Assembly (NCBI GenBank): GCA_947446865.1
Contig: CANFHX010000001.1
Coordinates: 1 to 64,000 of the forward strand
Length of the DNA stretch: 64,000 bases
Origin: Flavobacteriaceae bacterium
Lineage (GTDB): Bacteria > Bacteroidota > Bacteroidia > Flavobacteriales > Flavobacteriaceae
Direction: 5' to 3'
Shown here: one piece after another, positions 25,967-35,753 of the stretch
How positions within the stretch are numbered: the stretch's first letter is position 1
Layout of the letters: the number at the start of each line of letters is the position of its first letter
Made by a program: the position numbers and the translations under genes
Notes under the pieces: model-generated
The model's database searches: none
Seen by the model: only the letters and a program-made list of their open reading frames with translations
What the model was told of the DNA's origin: nothing

Positions 25967-25986
25967 ATTTTTCAAACAATATAGAA

Positions 25987-26982
25987 ATGAATACTATTCC
26001 AAAGTTTGCCGTAATAGGTGGAGGAAGTTGGGCTACTGCAATTGCCAAAATGCTGTGTGTGAACCTAGACGAAATTGCTTGGTACATGCGAAACCAATCG
26101 GCAATTGACCATATAAAAACACAAAAACACAACCCGAATTATTTGAGTTCGGTAGAATTTGACACAAACAAACTTAGGCTTACTGCCGATATTAATGAAG
26201 CAGTGGCGTATGCCGATTACATTATTTTCGCAATTCCATCTGCCTTCTTAAGTGCCGAATTAGAAAAACTTACCGTTAGTTTACAAGGCAAAGTGATTTT
26301 CTCAGCCATTAAAGGAATTGTTCCAGAAACGTTCTTGATTGTGGGAGAACATTTTAATAAAAAATTTGACATTCCTTTTGAAAATATCGGAGTAATTACG
26401 GGTCCTTGCCATGCAGAAGAGGTGGCTTTGGAACGACTTTCGTACCTAACCATTGCTTGTGGAGATCCTGCTAAAGCGAAGGTTGTGGCTAAAGTTCTTG
26501 CGGGAAATTATATTAAAACTAAAATATCCGATGACATTATAGGGACAGAATATGCGGCAATGTTGAAAAACATTTATGCTATTGCAGCTGGAATTGCCCA
26601 TGGATTGGGTTATGGAGATAACTTCCAATCGGTGATTATGAGTAATGCCATTAGGGAGATGAAAAAGTTCATCCGAAAAGTGCATAAAATGAAGCGTAAC
26701 ATTAATAATTCGGCTTATTTGGGCGATTTATTGGTTACAGGTTATTCGGTTTTTTCTAGAAATAGAATGTTTGGAAATATGATTGGTAAAGGCTACACGG
26801 TAAAATCAGCCATGATGGAAATGAGTATGGTTGCCGAAGGGTATTATGCAGTGAAAAGCGCCTACAAATTAAACCAAGAATACAAAGCTCAAACCCCAAT
26901 TATAGATGCTGTTTATGCTATTTTATATGAAGGAAAAGATGCTAAATCAGTATTTAAAAAACTAACCGACAAACTGGATTAA
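25987..26982 (+). CDS. gpsA: NAD(P)-dependent glycerol-3-phosphate dehydrogenase
   Basis: A 331-aa cytoplasmic enzyme making sn-glycerol 3-phosphate from dihydroxyacetone phosphate (EC 1.1.1.94) for phospholipid synthesis. The Rossmann motif is VIGGGSWATAIAKML, a small variant of the usual GxGxxG. The family blocks FAIPSAFLS, SAIKGI, GPCHAEEVA, the catalytic Lys in AAMLKNIYAIAAGIAHGLG and the SRNRMFG segment are all present. A 73-aa membrane protein gene follows after one base and is surely cotranscribed. The start is fixed by the promoter and the N-terminal beta strand. Confidence 0.95.
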   Translation: MNTIPKFAVIGGGSWATAIAKMLCVNLDEIAWYMRNQSAIDHIKTQKHNPNYLSSVEFDTNKLRLTADINEAVAYADYIIFAIPSAFLSAELEKLTVSLQGKVIFSAIKGIVPETFLIVGEHFNKKFDIPFENIGVITGPCHAEEVALERLSYLTIACGDPAKAKVVAKVLAGNYIKTKISDDIIGTEYAAMLKNIYAIAAGIAHGLGYGDNFQSVIMSNAIREMKKFIRKVHKMKRNINNSAYLGDLLVTGYSVFSRNRMFGNMIGKGYTVKSAMMEMSMVAEGYYAVKSAYKLNQEYKAQTPIIDAVYAILYEGKDAKSVFKKLTDKLD

Positions 26983-26983
26983 G

Positions 26984-27205
26984 ATGAGTGAAAGATGGAA
27001 ATATCAAATAAAATCGGGGGGACTTTGGGGTGTTTTTATGACTGCTTTTAATGTGCTTTTTGAAATAAAAGAAAAACCTTTTATGCAACAAATAGCTACT
27101 TCTAATTTTTATATAAGAGCCCTTGGATTTATCCTGATGGGGATTTTTGTTTTGGGTTATTTTAATTGGAAACAAAAAGTGAAACGGGATAGTACCAATC
27201 CTTAA
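26984..27205 (+). CDS. Small membrane protein downstream of gpsA
   Basis: A 73-aa protein that I cannot place in a named family. It has two likely membrane-associated segments, residues about 14-30 (LWGVFMTAFNVLFE) and 43-62 (IRALGFILMGIFVLGYF), and a basic C-terminal tail. The ATG is one base after the gpsA stop, so it is translated from the same message. Coupling to gpsA hints at a role in membrane lipid supply, but this is inference from position alone. Confidence 0.7.
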   Translation: MSERWKYQIKSGGLWGVFMTAFNVLFEIKEKPFMQQIATSNFYIRALGFILMGIFVLGYFNWKQKVKRDSTNP

Positions 27206-27211
27206 ACTTTT

Positions 27212-27264
27212 CAGTCCGTAGGAATCTCATTTATTGCGGAAAGTTTATTGGGATTCCTAGGGAC
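27212..27264. repeat. Decayed interspersed palindrome, family A
   Basis: TCCGTAGGAATCTCAT and TTGGGATTCCTAGGGACA keep the inner part of family A, but the outer arms are eroded. AACCTAAAACCC-type short repeats follow to 27330, similar to 11435-11475. Confidence 0.6.
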
Positions 27265-27334
27265 ATAGAATGCGCTATCGGGTGTACCCTGAACCCAGAA
27301 CCTAAAACCCACCACCTACACCCAACAACCTAAA

Positions 27335-29134
27335 ATGAACAACCCTTCTCTCGAACTTCAAATACAAACCTTACCCGATAATCCCGGGGTGTACCAGTAT
27401 TATGATAAAGAAGGGAAAATTTTATACGTAGGAAAGGCCAAGAACCTAAAGAAACGAGTTTCTTCTTATTTCAATAAAGTCCACGACAATGCCAAAACCA
27501 ATGTGCTGGTTCGCAAAATAGTCGAGATAAAACACATCGTAGTTTCCTCCGAACAGGATGCATTGTTGTTGGAAAATAATCTGATTAAAAAACTACAACC
27601 ACGTTATAATGTCTTGTTGCGCGATGACAAAACCTATCCGTGGATTTGCATCAAAAAAGAACCTTTTTCAAGAATTTTCCCAACCAGAAGAATGGTAAAA
27701 GACGGTTCGGAATATTTCGGGCCTTACACTAGTTTCAAAACGGTGAATACTATTTTAGAATTGATCAAAGAGTTGTATCCACTGCGAACTTGCAACTACG
27801 ATTTAACCGAGAATAACATTCGAAACCATAAATATAAAGTCTGTTTAGAATTTCACATTGGCAACTGCAAAGGCGGTTGCGAAGGCTACGAACTATTAGA
27901 AAATTACCAAAAACAAGTCGATGCCATTCGCGAAATTTTGAAAGGAAATTTCAAAGAAAGTTTGAAGGAATTCAAAATTAAAATGCAAGAATTGGCAGCC
28001 GACATGCACTTTGAGGAAGCCCAAAAAATTAAAGACAAGATTGAGGTTTTAGAAAACTATCAATCCCGATCTACCATCATCAATCCGAAGATATCTAATA
28101 TTGATGTGTTTTCAATTATTTCCGATGAAGCCGTGGCGTATGTAAATTTCCTACAAATTGCCCATGGCGCCATCATTCGATCCTATACTTTAGAATTAAA
28201 GAAAAAACTAGAAGAAACCAACGAAGAACTTCTAGAATTGGCAGTGGTAGAACTTCGGGAACGTTTTCATTTGCTTTCGCGCGAAATAATTCTGCCTTTT
28301 GCTTTAGATTTTGGCGATAAAATAAAAGTTACCGTTCCGCAATTGGGTGATAAAAAACAAATCTTAGAACTCTCCGAACGCAACGCCAAATACTACCGAA
28401 TGGATCAATTAAAACAAATCCAAATTGTAGATCCCGAAAGGCACACCAACCGAATTATGGCGCAAATGCAAAAAGATTTACGTCTTTCGGTAGAGCCTCG
28501 ACACATAGAATGTTTTGATAATTCCAACATCCAAGGAACCAATCCCGTGGCGGCTTGCGTGGTTTTTAAAGACGGAAAACCATCCAAAAAAGACTACCGC
28601 CATTTCAACATTAAAACCGTGGAAGGCCCCAACGATTTCGCCTCTATGGAAGAAGTCGTATACCGAAGATACAAACGACTTTTAGACGAAAACCAACCCT
28701 TGCCACAACTCATCATTATCGATGGTGGAAAAGGGCAATTATCGTCGGCACTAAAAAGCATCGACGATTTAGGTTTGCGCGGAAAAATCGCCATAATCGG
28801 AATTGCAAAACGCCTCGAAGAACTTTTTTATCCCGGCGATTCGGCCCCTTTGTACCTCGATAAAAAATCGGAAACCCTAAAGGTTATCCAGTTTTTACGC
28901 AACGAAGCCCACCGATTTGGGATTACGTTCCACCGCGATAAACGAAGCAAAGCAGCGCTAAATTCGTCTATAGAAACCATCCCAGGAATTGGCGAAAAAA
29001 CCATGCTGACCTTAATAACCCACTTCAAAAGTGTTAAAAGATTGAAATTAGCCACAGAAAAAGAAATTTCTGAGGTGATAGGTGTATCAAAAGCCAAAAA
29101 AATTTCCGACTTTTACCATAAAATCGATAATTAA
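27335..29134 (+). CDS. uvrC: Excinuclease ABC subunit C
   Basis: A 599-aa nucleotide-excision-repair nuclease that cuts on both sides of a UvrA/B-marked DNA lesion. The GIY-YIG domain is at residues about 14-90 (GVYQYYDKEGKILYVGKAKN). The UVR domain for UvrB contact is near 205-240 (MHFEEAQKIKDKIEVLENY). The RNase H-like nuclease domain is near 380-530 (IECFDNSNIQGT, IIIDGGKGQLSSA, HRFGITFHRDKR). Two helix-hairpin-helix motifs end the protein (SIETIPGIGEKT, ISEVIGVSKAK). Length is normal. The next gene follows after 12 bases. Confidence 0.97.
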   Translation: MNNPSLELQIQTLPDNPGVYQYYDKEGKILYVGKAKNLKKRVSSYFNKVHDNAKTNVLVRKIVEIKHIVVSSEQDALLLENNLIKKLQPRYNVLLRDDKTYPWICIKKEPFSRIFPTRRMVKDGSEYFGPYTSFKTVNTILELIKELYPLRTCNYDLTENNIRNHKYKVCLEFHIGNCKGGCEGYELLENYQKQVDAIREILKGNFKESLKEFKIKMQELAADMHFEEAQKIKDKIEVLENYQSRSTIINPKISNIDVFSIISDEAVAYVNFLQIAHGAIIRSYTLELKKKLEETNEELLELAVVELRERFHLLSREIILPFALDFGDKIKVTVPQLGDKKQILELSERNAKYYRMDQLKQIQIVDPERHTNRIMAQMQKDLRLSVEPRHIECFDNSNIQGTNPVAACVVFKDGKPSKKDYRHFNIKTVEGPNDFASMEEVVYRRYKRLLDENQPLPQLIIIDGGKGQLSSALKSIDDLGLRGKIAIIGIAKRLEELFYPGDSAPLYLDKKSETLKVIQFLRNEAHRFGITFHRDKRSKAALNSSIETIPGIGEKTMLTLITHFKSVKRLKLATEKEISEVIGVSKAKKISDFYHKIDN

Positions 29135-29146
29135 TTTCCGTAGCGA

Positions 29147-31456
29147 ATGTTTCAGGCCTATTTGCAATCCATTTTCCCGCCATACACTTCAATCTTTTCC
29201 TTTCTAAAGAAGAAAGAAAAAGGATTTCCGTTGCTGTCGGGGCTAAATAGTAAAGGTCTTTTGTGTTTGTTATCTATTTTCTATTTTCTATTTTCTCAAA
29301 CTACCTATTCTCAAGATTCCATAAAACGACCAAAAATCGGATTAGTATTAACTGGAGGTGGCGCCAAAGGCTTTGCCCATATTGGGGTTTTAAAAGTACT
29401 AGAAAAAGCAGGCGTAAAAATTGATTACATTGGCGGAACCAGCATGGGAGCAGTAGTTGGCGGTTTATATGCAACGGGTTATAGTGCCCAACAAATTGAT
29501 TCTATATTTCGCAACACCAATTTTAACGAGCTATTAAAAGATTACGTTCCAAGAGCTTCCAAAAGTTTTTATGAAAAACGTAACGACGAGCTGTATGCCA
29601 TTTCTTTACCCTTTAAAAAACTTAGTATAGGCGTTCCAATTGCCTTATCTAAAGGAATGTATAACTATAATCTGCTAAACAAATTAACTCATTCAGTACG
29701 ACACATTAGAGATTTCAATCAATTGCCAATTCCATTTTTATGTATTGCTACGGATATAGAAACAGGAGAGCAACTAATCTTAAATAAAGGAAGTTTGCCA
29801 CAAGCATTATTGGCAAGTTCGGCATTCCCTACCCTTTTCTCCCCAGTAGAAATAGATGGCAAAGTGCTAATTGATGGTGGCGTATCCAATAATTATCCTA
29901 TAGATGAGGTGCGAAAAATGGGTGCTGATATTATTATAGGAGTAGATGTTCAAGATGGTTTAAAGACCAGGAACTCCTTAAAGGAAGCCACGCAAATTCT
30001 TCTTCAAATATCCAATCTTCAAATGGTAGGAAGAATGCAAGATAAAATAAGTAGGACCGATATTTATATTAAACCCGATATTTCAGGATACTCGGTGATA
30101 TCCTTTGATAAGGAGGATGAAATTATAAAAAAAGGTGAATTCGCTGCTTTAAATGTTTTGGATAAAATAAATAAAATCACACAAAACAATAAGCCATCCC
30201 ATAGACTAAACTGTAAAAACGATAGTATAAATATTACCAGAATAACTATAAACGACGTTAAAGATTACACCCGGGCTTATGTAATTGGAAAACTAGGATT
30301 TAAACAAGGAACCAAAATTAGTTACGAGCAATTAAAACAAGGAATAAATACCCTTAATGCAACTGGAAATTTCACTAGTATTAGTTACCAATTAAATGAA
30401 TTGGATTTGGGTGATGAACTAGATTTAACCATAAAAGAAAGCGGAAATAGTACCTTTTTAAAATTCGGTTTGCATTATGACGGACTTTATAAAAGTGCTG
30501 CTTTGATAAATGTAACACAAAAAAAATCGCTTTTCAAAAATGATGTATTATCAGTAGATTTAGGTATAGGAGATAATTTTAGATACAATTTAGATTACTA
30601 TGTTGATAATGGATTTTATTTCAGTTTCGGATTTAAATCCTTGTTCAATCAGTTTAATAAAAATGTTGCTACTGACTTTAGTAATGGTTTGGTTTTTCAA
30701 CAACTCGGAATAAATTCTTTGAACGTAGATTATTCCGATTGGACCAACTCGGCCTATTTGCAAACTATTTTTGAACAAAAATTCCTTGTTGGAGGTGGAG
30801 TAGAAATAAAACACCTAAAAATATCCTCTAAAACTTTAGAAAACAGCAACCCCGTTTTTGAAAACAGTAATTACACAAGTGTTTTCGGATATTTAAAATA
30901 CGATTCTTTAGATAGTAAATATTTTCCTAAAAAAGGATGGTATTTCAATAGTAATCTGCAATCGTATTTATTTTCTTCTAATTACACTAATCAATTTAAT
31001 AGATTCTCTATTGCTAGTTCCGAAATAGGAATTACAAGAACATTTTACAAAGTAATCAACCTAAAATTTGAATCGGAAGCGGGTTTATCTTTTGGACAAA
31101 AAAGCATGAACTTTTTAGATTTTGTTCTTGGAGGTTATGGATTTAATCCTATCAATAATTTTAAACAATTTTATGGTTATGATTTTATCAGCATCTCTGC
31201 CGATAGTTATGTTAAGGCTTTAGCGACTTTGGATATTGAGTTTTACAAAAAAAACCACATTAATTTTTCGGCTAATTATGCCAATGCCGAAGACAAATTA
31301 TTCAGCACCGGAAATTGGCTTGCAACCCCAAGATATTCCGGATATGCAGTAGGTTATGGATTAGAAACTGTGCTTGGCCCACTCGAAATTAAATACTCTT
31401 GGTCACCAGAATTACCCAAAGGATTTGTAGGATTCAATGTTGGATTTTGGTTTTAA
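29147..31456 (+). CDS. Patatin-like phospholipase with C-terminal outer-membrane barrel
   Basis: A 769-aa two-domain protein. Residues about 60-260 are a patatin phospholipase: GGGAKGFAHIGVL oxyanion loop, nucleophile Ser in GGTSMGAVVGG, and the catalytic Asp in LIDGGVSNNYPI. A POTRA-like linker (about 345-410) and a 16-strand BamA-type barrel (about 420-769, ending VGFNVGFWF) follow, the PlpD architecture. A hydrophobic segment at about 37-53 (LLCLLSIFYFLFSQTTYSQ) should be the signal peptide. The 35 residues before it look non-coding, so the true start is probably downstream of 29147 at a non-ATG codon; I cannot fix it. It lies 12 bases after uvrC. Confidence 0.85.
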   Translation: MFQAYLQSIFPPYTSIFSFLKKKEKGFPLLSGLNSKGLLCLLSIFYFLFSQTTYSQDSIKRPKIGLVLTGGGAKGFAHIGVLKVLEKAGVKIDYIGGTSMGAVVGGLYATGYSAQQIDSIFRNTNFNELLKDYVPRASKSFYEKRNDELYAISLPFKKLSIGVPIALSKGMYNYNLLNKLTHSVRHIRDFNQLPIPFLCIATDIETGEQLILNKGSLPQALLASSAFPTLFSPVEIDGKVLIDGGVSNNYPIDEVRKMGADIIIGVDVQDGLKTRNSLKEATQILLQISNLQMVGRMQDKISRTDIYIKPDISGYSVISFDKEDEIIKKGEFAALNVLDKINKITQNNKPSHRLNCKNDSINITRITINDVKDYTRAYVIGKLGFKQGTKISYEQLKQGINTLNATGNFTSISYQLNELDLGDELDLTIKESGNSTFLKFGLHYDGLYKSAALINVTQKKSLFKNDVLSVDLGIGDNFRYNLDYYVDNGFYFSFGFKSLFNQFNKNVATDFSNGLVFQQLGINSLNVDYSDWTNSAYLQTIFEQKFLVGGGVEIKHLKISSKTLENSNPVFENSNYTSVFGYLKYDSLDSKYFPKKGWYFNSNLQSYLFSSNYTNQFNRFSIASSEIGITRTFYKVINLKFESEAGLSFGQKSMNFLDFVLGGYGFNPINNFKQFYGYDFISISADSYVKALATLDIEFYKKNHINFSANYANAEDKLFSTGNWLATPRYSGYAVGYGLETVLGPLEIKYSWSPELPKGFVGFNVGFWF

Positions 31457-31501
31457 ACGTCAGAAATTTTCTATTTATATAGAAATATTAAACAAAAAAA
31501 G

Positions 31502-31509
31502 TATATTTG
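31502..31509 (+). promoter_or_regulatory. -7 element for the amino-acid permease
   Basis: TATATTTG is an exact TAnnTTTG match 27 bases before the chosen ATG at 31537. A TTTG or TTG at the right distance upstream is missing. Confidence 0.4.
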
Positions 31510-31536
31510 AACAGATTATTAATAAAAAGATACACT

Positions 31537-33024
31537 ATGTCTATTTGGAAGAAAAAACCTTTACACCTTTTATTAGCAGAAGCTACAGAATCAGAAAAAG
31601 GACTAAAAAGAACCTTAACAGCTTGGTCGTTGGTAGCACTTGGAATTGGCGCTATTATTGGTGCTGGACTTTTTGTTAGAACAGCAACCGCAGCAGCGCA
31701 AAATGCAGGCCCATCTGTAACAATAGGATTTATTGTAGCAGCTATTGGATGTGCTTTAGCAGGATTATGTTATGCTGAATTGTCTTCCTCTATTCCAATC
31801 TCTGGAAGCGCTTATACCTATACTTATGCCACTATGGGCGAATTATTGGCTTGGATTATTGGGTGGGATTTAATTTTAGAATATGCAGTAGGTGCGGCAA
31901 CAGTTGGAATTGCTTGGAGTGAATACCTCAATAATTTACTGGTCAATGTGGTGCATACTAGTCCAATACCTTATTCCTTATCGCATTCGCCGTTCCAAAC
32001 TTCTGCACTTGGAGAACATGGAATGATAAATCTTCCTGCATTTTTTATTGTAGCAATCATCAGTTTGCTATTGATAAAAGGAACGCAAGAATCTGCTTTT
32101 GTGAATGGATTGATCGTTATCACAAAAGTGGCAATTGTAATATTAATAATTGGTTTCGGATGGCATTTTATCAACCCGGCTAATCATACTCCTTATATTC
32201 CTGCAGACTCTACCTATACCGATGATCAAGGAATCGGACATCATTTTGGAGGAATAATGGGAATTCTAGGCGCAGCAGGAACAGTGTTTTTTGCTTTTAT
32301 TGGCTTTGACGCAGTAAGTACTGCAGCGCAAGAAACTAAAAACCCAAAACGAGATATGCCAATAGGAATTTTAGGTTCGCTAGCGGTTTGTACTGTTTTA
32401 TATATCCTTTTTGCACACGTATTAACAGGGGTTGCTACCGTTGAAGATTTTAGAACTGGCGGAAAAGAAGCTTCTGTTGCTTTTGCAATTAACAAATACA
32501 TGATAGGTTACCAATGGTTAGCACAGTTTGTAACCGTAGCAATTCTTGCAGGATTTTCTTCTGTAATATTGGTAATGTTATTAGGACAATCTAGAGTTTT
32601 TTATGCAATGGGTAAAGATGGTTTATTGCCAAAAGCATTCGGTGATTTGCATCCAAAATACAAAACCCCATACAAAGCTAACTTAGTAATCCTTGTAATT
32701 GTTGGTGCTTTTGCAGCCTTCATTCCTGGAGATATTGTTGGTGATATGACAAGTATCGGAACCTTATTTGCTTTTATCTTAGTTTGTATTTCGGTAATTG
32801 TTTTAAGAAAAACGGAGCCCGATTTAAAACGTGAATTCAAAACACCATTCGTTCCTTTCGTTCCAATTTTAGGAATCATAGTTTGTCTTGCAATGATATT
32901 CGGTTTAGGATGGACCAACTGGTTGCGATTAATTGGTTGGTTAGCATTAGGACTTATAGTTTACTTTGGATATAGCAAAAAAAACAGCAAATTAAACAAT
33001 CCAGATAAAGACATTCAAAAATAA
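31537..33024 (+). CDS. APC-family amino-acid permease
   Basis: A 495-aa inner-membrane transporter of the amino acid-polyamine-organocation family, cationic amino-acid (CAT) subgroup. I start at ATG 31537 (MSIWKKKPLH) because the 10 residues upstream include the -7 element and UTR. Twelve or more hydrophobic helices are visible. Helix 1 carries the GIGAIIGAGLFV substrate-binding motif, and FFAFIGFDAVSTAAQE is the helix-6 motif of the CAT group. It probably moves a neutral or basic amino acid by proton symport or exchange. It is a single gene with a strong terminator. Its position before tyrosine-degradation genes is suggestive only. Confidence 0.88.
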   Translation: MSIWKKKPLHLLLAEATESEKGLKRTLTAWSLVALGIGAIIGAGLFVRTATAAAQNAGPSVTIGFIVAAIGCALAGLCYAELSSSIPISGSAYTYTYATMGELLAWIIGWDLILEYAVGAATVGIAWSEYLNNLLVNVVHTSPIPYSLSHSPFQTSALGEHGMINLPAFFIVAIISLLLIKGTQESAFVNGLIVITKVAIVILIIGFGWHFINPANHTPYIPADSTYTDDQGIGHHFGGIMGILGAAGTVFFAFIGFDAVSTAAQETKNPKRDMPIGILGSLAVCTVLYILFAHVLTGVATVEDFRTGGKEASVAFAINKYMIGYQWLAQFVTVAILAGFSSVILVMLLGQSRVFYAMGKDGLLPKAFGDLHPKYKTPYKANLVILVIVGAFAAFIPGDIVGDMTSIGTLFAFILVCISVIVLRKTEPDLKREFKTPFVPFVPILGIIVCLAMIFGLGWTNWLRLIGWLALGLIVYFGYSKKNSKLNNPDKDIQK

Positions 33025-33032
33025 CAACCACT

Positions 33033-33075
33033 AAAAAGCATTAAATCTGAAACCTCATTTTTAATGCTTTTTTTA
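33033..33075 (+). terminator. Terminator after the permease
   Basis: AAAAAGCATTAAA (33033-33045) pairs with TTTAATGCTTTTT (near 33060-33072) around a 14-base loop and runs into T residues. Confidence 0.8.
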
Positions 33076-33199
33076 TTTTTCGGAAAATATTTTTTACGAC
33101 ATTTGTAATAATGAAAAACTGGGACGATTTACTTATTCTATTAAAATACCTTATCAAGAGAAATCCGGAATGAGTAGAAATTCTTTTTGAGTGTTAACT

Positions 33200-33231
33200 A
33201 AAGTTGGGTTACCCCCAAACTTTTATTTTTC
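33200..33231 (+). promoter_or_regulatory. Probable promoter and overlapping operator for hmgA-hppD
   Basis: TTG at 33204-33206 and TATTTTTC at 33224-33231 lie 17 bases apart, close to the -33/-7 pattern. The same bases form an inverted repeat, AAAGTTGGG with CCCAAACTTT around TTACC (33200-33223), so a repressor bound there would block the promoter. The ATG is 22 bases downstream. Confidence 0.4.
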
Positions 33232-33252
33232 AAACCTTTAAACAAAAAGAAA

Positions 33253-34410
33253 ATGCCAATTTATCATAAACTAGGTAATATCCCTCACAAGCGTCACATT
33301 CAATTTGAAAATCCGGATGGAGGCTTATATTACGAACAACTTTTCGGCACTGAAGGCTTTAATGGACATTCGTCATTATTATACGAGGTGCATCGTCCTA
33401 CACAAATAAAAGAGATCCTAAAATCGTACTCGGTTGAGCCCAAAATTGCTATCGGGAAAAACATAAAATCTTTATTATTAAAAGGATTCGAACTAAAACC
33501 AGAAGATGATTTTTTAGACAGCAGAAAAGCAATGCTGGTTAATAAAGATTGTACCATTGGATTGGCGGCTCCTAGAAAATCTCTAACCGAATATTTCTAT
33601 AAAAATGCCGATGCTGATGAAATGATTTTCATCCATAAAGGAAAAGGGAAATTGCGAACCATGATGGGGAATATTGCTTTTGAATATGGAGATTACCTTA
33701 TTATTCCGCGTGGAATGATTTATCAAATTCAATTTGACACCGAAGACAATAGATTGTTTTATGTAGAAAGTTTCGCGCCTTTCTATACGCCAAAACGATA
33801 TAAAAATGAATCTGGTCAACATTTAGAGCATGCGCCATTTTGTGAACGCGACTTTAAATTGCCAACAGAATTGGAAACGCACCATGAAAAAGGGGATTTT
33901 CTAATCAAAATTAAAAAAGAAGGAATGATGCATGAAGTGATTTATGCTACGCATCCTTTTGGTGTCATAGGCTGGGATGGGTATAATTTTCCGTATGGAT
34001 TTTCTATTCATAATTTTGAACCCATAACAGGAAGAGTACATCAACCACCACCAGTGCATCAAACATTTGAAACAGCAACTTTTGTAGTTTGTTCTTTTGT
34101 TCCTCGACTTTATGATTATCATCCAAAATCAATTCCGGCACCCTACAACCATAGTAATATAGATTCGGATGAGGTTTTATATTATGTTGCTGGCGATTTC
34201 ATGTCAAGAAACAATATAGAGCAAGGTCATATTACTTTGCATCCTAAAGGGATTCCACACGGACCAGCACCAGGAGCAATGGAACGTAGTATTGGGAAAA
34301 CAGTGACAGAAGAATTGGCTGTCATGGTAGACACATTCCATCCATTAATGGTTACGGAAGAAGCCATGGGAATTGATGATGGAAAATATTACAAATCTTG
34401 GGTAGAATAA
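33253..34410 (+). CDS. hmgA: Homogentisate 1,2-dioxygenase
   Basis: A 385-aa cupin dioxygenase that cleaves homogentisate to maleylacetoacetate (EC 1.13.11.5), the ring-opening step of tyrosine and phenylalanine breakdown. Fe(II) ligands lie in the C-terminal cupin: the HSNIDSDEVLYYVAGDF block (His and Glu nearby) and HPKGIPHGPAPG (His). The GWDGYNFPYGFSIHNFEP segment is typical of the family. It is shorter than proteobacterial HmgA (about 430 aa), as usual in Bacteroidota. hppD follows after 60 bases and makes its substrate, so the two form an operon in reverse pathway order. Fumarylacetoacetase is not in the window. Confidence 0.93.
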   Translation: MPIYHKLGNIPHKRHIQFENPDGGLYYEQLFGTEGFNGHSSLLYEVHRPTQIKEILKSYSVEPKIAIGKNIKSLLLKGFELKPEDDFLDSRKAMLVNKDCTIGLAAPRKSLTEYFYKNADADEMIFIHKGKGKLRTMMGNIAFEYGDYLIIPRGMIYQIQFDTEDNRLFYVESFAPFYTPKRYKNESGQHLEHAPFCERDFKLPTELETHHEKGDFLIKIKKEGMMHEVIYATHPFGVIGWDGYNFPYGFSIHNFEPITGRVHQPPPVHQTFETATFVVCSFVPRLYDYHPKSIPAPYNHSNIDSDEVLYYVAGDFMSRNNIEQGHITLHPKGIPHGPAPGAMERSIGKTVTEELAVMVDTFHPLMVTEEAMGIDDGKYYKSWVE

Positions 34411-34470
34411 TTAATAAGGACAAAAACTTCCGAAATTAAAACTTTGGAAAGACTTAAAAATATAAATAAT

Positions 34471-35631
34471 ATGTCAAAAGAAATGAAATCCGTAGAATAC
34501 GGACTAGAAAAAATATTTAGTGGAGCACAAGATTTTCTTCCACTATTAGGAACCGATTATGTTGAATTTTACGTAGGTAACGCAAAACAATCGGCACATT
34601 ATTACAAAACAGCATTCGGTTTTCAATCGCATGCTTATCGTGGTCTGGAAACAGGCTCTCGTGACTCGGTGAGTTATGTATTAAAACAAGACAAAATACG
34701 TTTGGTATTAACCACACCTTTAAACAGCAATTCTCCCATAAATGATCATTTAAGAAAGCATGGAGACGGAGTAAAAGTGGTTGCCCTTTGGGTAGAAGAC
34801 GCACGATCTGCTTATGAAGAAACTACTAAACGTGGTGCAAGATCCTTCATGGAACCAACTGTTGAAAAAGACGAACATGGTGAAGTAGTTCGGTCTGGAA
34901 TTTATACCTATGGCGAAACCGTTCACATATTTGTAGAACGAAAAAACTATAATGGAGCATTTTTGCCAGGATTTAAAGAATGGAAATCCGAATATAATCC
35001 AGAGCCACTTGGGTTAAAATACATTGATCACATGGTTGGAAATGTAGGTTGGGGCGAAATGAACCAATGGGTAAAATGGTACGAAGACGTGATGGGATTT
35101 GAAAATTTCCTATCTTTTGATGACAAACAAATCCATACCGAATATTCTGCTTTAATGAGTAAAGTAATGTCTAATGGTAACGGAAGAATTAAATTTCCTA
35201 TTAATGAACCCGCCAAAGGAAACAAAAAATCACAAATTGAAGAATACCTAGATTTTTATGAAAGTCCAGGGGTGCAACATATAGCCGTTGCTACGGACGA
35301 TGTTATAAAAACCGTTTCCGGTTTAAAAGCAAGAGGAATTGAATTTTTACCACCACCTCCACAGGCATACTATGATGATATTCCAAGAAGATTGGGAGTT
35401 CACATGGACATGATGAAAGAAGACATAAAAAAATTACAAGAACTTTCAATTTTGGTAGATGCCGATGAAGATGGGTATCTATTGCAAATTTTTACCAAAC
35501 CACAAGAAGACCGCCCAACTTTATTTTTTGAAATAATTCAAAGAATGGGAGCAAAAGGTTTTGGCGCAGGTAATTTTAAGGCTCTTTTTGAGTCTATAGA
35601 AAGAGAACAAGCATTGAGAGGGACGTTGTAA
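34471..35631 (+). CDS. hppD: 4-hydroxyphenylpyruvate dioxygenase
   Basis: A 386-aa enzyme converting 4-hydroxyphenylpyruvate to homogentisate (EC 1.13.11.27). I start at ATG 34471 (MSKEMKSVEYGLEK); the in-frame ATG 27 bases upstream gives a non-conserved tail. Two vicinal-oxygen-chelate halves are visible: TDYVEFYVGNAKQSAHYYKT in the first, YIDHMVGNV in the second. The Fe(II) ligands are His in YIDHMVG, His in GVQHIAVAT and Glu in LFFEIIQRMG. Length is normal. It lies just downstream of hmgA and shares its message. No clear terminator follows. Confidence 0.95.
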   Translation: MSKEMKSVEYGLEKIFSGAQDFLPLLGTDYVEFYVGNAKQSAHYYKTAFGFQSHAYRGLETGSRDSVSYVLKQDKIRLVLTTPLNSNSPINDHLRKHGDGVKVVALWVEDARSAYEETTKRGARSFMEPTVEKDEHGEVVRSGIYTYGETVHIFVERKNYNGAFLPGFKEWKSEYNPEPLGLKYIDHMVGNVGWGEMNQWVKWYEDVMGFENFLSFDDKQIHTEYSALMSKVMSNGNGRIKFPINEPAKGNKKSQIEEYLDFYESPGVQHIAVATDDVIKTVSGLKARGIEFLPPPPQAYYDDIPRRLGVHMDMMKEDIKKLQELSILVDADEDGYLLQIFTKPQEDRPTLFFEIIQRMGAKGFGAGNFKALFESIEREQALRGTL

Positions 35632-35716
35632 CGCGCCATTTTTGTTATAAAATTAGCATCATATAACGTTGTAGTAACCATATTTTTAATAAAAATATGT
35701 TAAAGTTCATTTTTTA

Positions 35717-35748
35717 TTGAGAATAACTTAAAAACAGTACTATCTTTG
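35717..35748 (+). promoter_or_regulatory. Orphan promoter upstream of the candidate small RNA
   Basis: TTG (35717-35719) and TATCTTTG (35741-35748) are 21 bases apart, with an exact -7 consensus. No ORF starts in the 110 bases that follow; a terminator does. Confidence 0.55.
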
Positions 35749-35753
35749 TACTC

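Noticed and set aside
33109..33171. 20-codon ORF before hmgA (MKNWDDLL...)
   Set aside because: Too short, with no sign of conservation; most likely chance in an AT-rich gap.
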